DNA of 32,578 nucleotides. Origin: Vulcanimicrobiia bacterium (GTDB lineage: Bacteria; Vulcanimicrobiota; Vulcanimicrobiia; Vulcanimicrobiales; Vulcanimicrobiaceae). The notes beneath the pieces were generated by a model, which was not told where the DNA came from, searched no databases, and saw nothing but the letters and a program-made list of their open reading frames with translations. This document shows positions 29,846 to 32,578 of the stretch, piece after piece; position 1 is the stretch's first letter, and each line of letters opens with the position of its first letter. The position numbers and the translations under genes are program-made. The stretch is from assembly GCA_025934645.1 (NCBI GenBank), contig JAICWY010000022.1, positions 1 to 32,578 of the forward strand, read 5' to 3'.

Positions 29846-30327
29846 TTGACGAGCACCTCGTAGCTATAACGAAAGGATGCTTTCGGGGCAAGCGGGCGCT
29901 TTGCCGTAAACCGGACGCGTGTATATTGCGAAGCGCTCGCCGGTTTCCGCACGACGCCGTGCGCGGTTCTTACCGCGGCCGTCGGATGCGCCGACCATGT
30001 TTTTCCGTCGAGCGAATATTCGACCACGGTAGCCGGTGGCGTCGAGACACTGCCGCCTACGAACTGGGTCCGCGCCGGCACGGCGCCGTCGGTGCTAAAG
30101 TCGAATGCCGCATCGCTGCCGGCGTTCGTCGCGTCGATCGTGTAAAGAATGATTTGCCCGGCGTGCAGCGTCAGACCCGCGACGGGAGCCGTCGAAATCT
30201 GGCCCTTTGCGTTCTTCTGCACCAGCGCACCGGTCAGATGCACTTTTACATCGGGTCGCGCGAGCGCCAAAGCCGGCGCCACGCACGTGAAAATCAAGAC
30301 GGCTAAAACTGCGCGTCCGCGAAACAT
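29842..30327 (-). CDS. Small secreted DUF11-like protein (surface operon gene 1)
   Basis: A 161-residue exported protein made of one DUF11-like domain. The signal peptide is MFRGRAVLAVLIFTCVAPAL ending ALA at about 23. The domain has the DUF11 order: a strand with VHLTGALVQKNAKG, then the LTLHAGQIILYTIDATNAGS core and AVPARTQFVGGS, followed by VEYSLDGKTWSA and YTRVRFTAKRPLAPKASFRY. It ends SYEVLVK, similar to the ends of the 845- and 712-residue proteins. GAGGGGGA lies four bases before the ATG. As the smallest and first product it could be the repeated or connecting subunit of the structure the operon makes; that is inference. Confidence 0.82.
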   Translation of the reverse strand: MFRGRAVLAVLIFTCVAPALALARPDVKVHLTGALVQKNAKGQISTAPVAGLTLHAGQIILYTIDATNAGSDAAFDFSTDGAVPARTQFVGGSVSTPPATVVEYSLDGKTWSAHPTAAVRTAHGVVRKPASASQYTRVRFTAKRPLAPKASFRYSYEVLVK

Positions 30328-30369
30328 ACTTTCCCCCTCAACAAGCGACGGAGCCCCTCTCTCCTACGC

Positions 30370-30393
30370 GTTACCTTCTTGTTACCAATTATC
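30370..30393 (-). promoter_or_regulatory. Candidate promoter and 11-bp-phased direct repeat of the surface operon
   Basis: On the minus strand, GATAAT (30393-30388), a good -10 match, is followed after one base by GGTAAC-AAGAA-GGTAAC (30386-30370). The two hexamers repeat with an 11-base period, the spacing used by OmpR/PhoB-type response regulators. No good -35 is present at the normal distance (TTACAG at 19 bases is the best), which would fit an activator-dependent promoter, or mean that the -10 is chance. The site lies 43 bases or more before the first ATG of the operon. Confidence 0.35.
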
Positions 30394-30490
30394 GGCTCGC
30401 CCGTCTACTTATCTGTAAGGGTAGTTACTGAGACTTTACGCTTGCATGGTTGCCAATAGGAGTTAATACCTACTCACTGTTTTACAAATG

Positions 30491-30520
30491 AAAAGAGCCG
30501 GCGTTTTTGCCGGCTCTTTT
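30491..30520. terminator. Bidirectional-looking terminator after the DUF4382 lipoprotein gene
   Basis: AAAAGAGCCGGC (30491-30502) pairs perfectly with GCCGGCTCTTTT (30509-30520) around loop GTTTTT. On the minus strand the stem ends in TTTT, 20 bases after the lipoprotein stop. It separates that gene from the promoter region of the surface operon. Confidence 0.88.
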
Positions 30521-30539
30521 TGCACTTGCGATGCGCCCG

Positions 30540-31451
30540 CTAATCGGTGATTGCCGCGCTCGCCGTTTGTCCCGCAGTCACCGTAACGGGAGAGGGATCC
30601 GTCACGGCTGCGGTTCCATCCGCGCCGGTCGCCGTCTGCGCCGCACCGGCTTGCGACGTCCACGAGTTCTCCACGACGAGCGTATACGAACCCGCAGGCA
30701 ACGCGTTTATTTGAAACGCGCCCGTCGAGTCCGTAACCGCGGAGTTCACCGTCACGCCGTTTTGCTGCGCGAGGACCTCGGCATTGCTCACGGGCTGGCC
30801 CGCGTTGTTCTTCACGGTGCCGGCGATCGAGCCCGAAACGGATTGCGCCGTCGCAACCAAGACGGGTTTCATCAGCCATTGTCCGCTTCCGCCGGCTTGC
30901 ACGATCGATTCGGCTGCGTTGAAATCGATGAGGAAACCGTACGTTTGTCCGGCTTGCGCGTTCAGTGAAACGTTTACTTTGATGCCGGCGGTGCCGGGGC
31001 CGTCGCCGCTATCCGTGCTCGTGTTGCCATTGAATCCGGATGGCCCGCCGGCGCTGGGAATCGTGAGCGCATACGAAGTGCCGTTGACGACTACCGAATT
31101 GGTTGCCGTCGTGTCGAGCACGAAGCGCAGCTGTTGATATTGGCCCGAGGGAATTTGCGCGCTTCCCAGCTGCAGCGGAGCGCTCTGATAATCGAGCAGA
31201 TTTATTTGCTTTGCCGGAGAGAACGTCGCGATCGTTTGCACGCCGCCCGCGCCCACAGCCTCGACTTTTGAAATGGAGAGATTCACGGCGGTTACCGTAC
31301 CGCCGGATGTGCGAAACGGCGAATCCATCAGCGCTGCACCAAGCGTAGCTGTTCCCGCTCCGCCCGGCGTACCGGCGCCGCCCGATCCGCCGCCGCAAGC
31401 GGCCAGCAAGACGGCCAGGCACGTGCCGGCTGCGGCTAATTTGATTTGCAT
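30540..31451 (-). CDS. DUF4382 lipoprotein with carboxypeptidase-regulatory-like domain
   Basis: A 303-residue lipoprotein. The signal ends in lipobox LAAC at 16-19, followed by a Gly-rich linker. Residues about 35-200 match DUF4382: LGAALMDSPF, VTAVNLSISKVEAVG, INLLDYQSAPLQLGSAQIPS, YQQLRFVLD and, towards the end, KVNVSLNAQAGQTYGFLIDF. Residues about 207-285 are a carboxypeptidase-regulatory-like (CarboxypepD_reg) beta-sandwich: SIAGTVKNNAGQPVSNAEVL, DSTGAFQINALPAGSYTLVV. It probably sits on a membrane surface facing the periplasm or outside. It is transcribed alone: rpoB terminates before it and its own terminator follows. GAGGATG precedes the ATG; no convincing promoter was seen in the 142 bases upstream. 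Confidence 0.87.
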   Translation of the reverse strand: MQIKLAAAGTCLAVLLAACGGGSGGAGTPGGAGTATLGAALMDSPFRTSGGTVTAVNLSISKVEAVGAGGVQTIATFSPAKQINLLDYQSAPLQLGSAQIPSGQYQQLRFVLDTTATNSVVVNGTSYALTIPSAGGPSGFNGNTSTDSGDGPGTAGIKVNVSLNAQAGQTYGFLIDFNAAESIVQAGGSGQWLMKPVLVATAQSVSGSIAGTVKNNAGQPVSNAEVLAQQNGVTVNSAVTDSTGAFQINALPAGSYTLVVENSWTSQAGAAQTATGADGTAAVTDPSPVTVTAGQTASAAITD

Positions 31452-31542
31452 AAAGACATCCTCTTTTTAGGTTAACGAAGGCTCGACGTAGTCTTAACGT
31501 CCTACGCTGCTACGGAAGTTCCGCTTGGGTTGCCGCCCAAAG

Positions 31543-31573
31543 AAAAAAGCCGGCGCTCGTGCGTCGGCTTTTT
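31543..31573 (-). terminator. Rho-independent terminator of rpoB
   Basis: AAAAAGCCGGCG and CGTCGGCTTTTT form a 12-base-pair stem with one G-T pair around loop CTCGTG (about 31544-31573), giving a T-rich tail on the minus strand. It starts 20 bases after the rpoB stop, so rpoB transcription would end here instead of continuing to rpoC. Confidence 0.85.
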
Positions 31574-31593
31574 CGATTACCCCGATGAGAAGG

Positions 31594-32578
<985 letters not shown>

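Overview
The window is GC-rich bacterial DNA that looks chromosomal, with no phage, insertion sequence, tRNA, rRNA or CRISPR signal that I can see. A predicted outer-membrane beta-barrel, two lipoprotein signals and several Sec signal peptides suggest a diderm. The RNA polymerase subunits resemble those of Terrabacteria-like lineages, and the many secreted DUF11 proteins would suit Eremiobacterota (WPS-2) or a neighbouring uncultured phylum. That placement is inference only; rpoB and rpoC are the genes to test it with. Both ends cut genes: an SDR oxidoreductase at the left and rpoB at the right.

Layout. 1-3690 (+): the end of an SDR gene, then a three-part RecB-like nuclease / RNase H-like exonuclease / SF1 helicase. 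7951-3647 (-): a tight gene string (papain-like protein, two small proteins, SNF2 helicase, CDF metal transporter). 8024-10827 (+): cupredoxin, cysteine hydrolase, GlxA-type AraC regulator and SpoIIE-type phosphatase. 14672-10875 (-): rpoC alone, with its own consensus-like promoter and its own terminator. 14955-15611 (+): a secreted Asn/Thr-rich protein and terminator. 17370-15668 (-): a beta-hydroxyacid dehydrogenase and an alpha/beta hydrolase. 17514-19253 (+): a secreted protein, a lipoprotein, a DUF2971 protein and a possible 32-residue membrane protein. 30327-19748 (-): a five-gene surface-protein operon with overlapping genes, followed by a CBS-domain gene. 31451-30540 (-): a DUF4382 lipoprotein. 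31594-32490 (-): the 3' end of rpoB.

Two points stand out. First, rpoB and rpoC, normally adjacent and co-transcribed, are about 16.9 kb apart here. rpoB ends at its own terminator and rpoC starts from its own promoter, so the split looks genuine rather than a misjoin. Second, the inserted DNA carries the surface operon: three secreted DUF11-like proteins, a large predicted outer-membrane barrel and a fourth DUF11 protein. Two of these share a C-terminal module that I do not recognise, and three end in the same short beta-strand finishing in VK. I infer one surface structure with its outer-membrane anchor or exporter. This is the best candidate for an undescribed system.

At the extreme right the sequence flips strand inside rpoB: the last 101 bases encode an upstream part of RpoB in the opposite orientation. 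Assembly or amplification foldback at a short inverted repeat is the likeliest cause.
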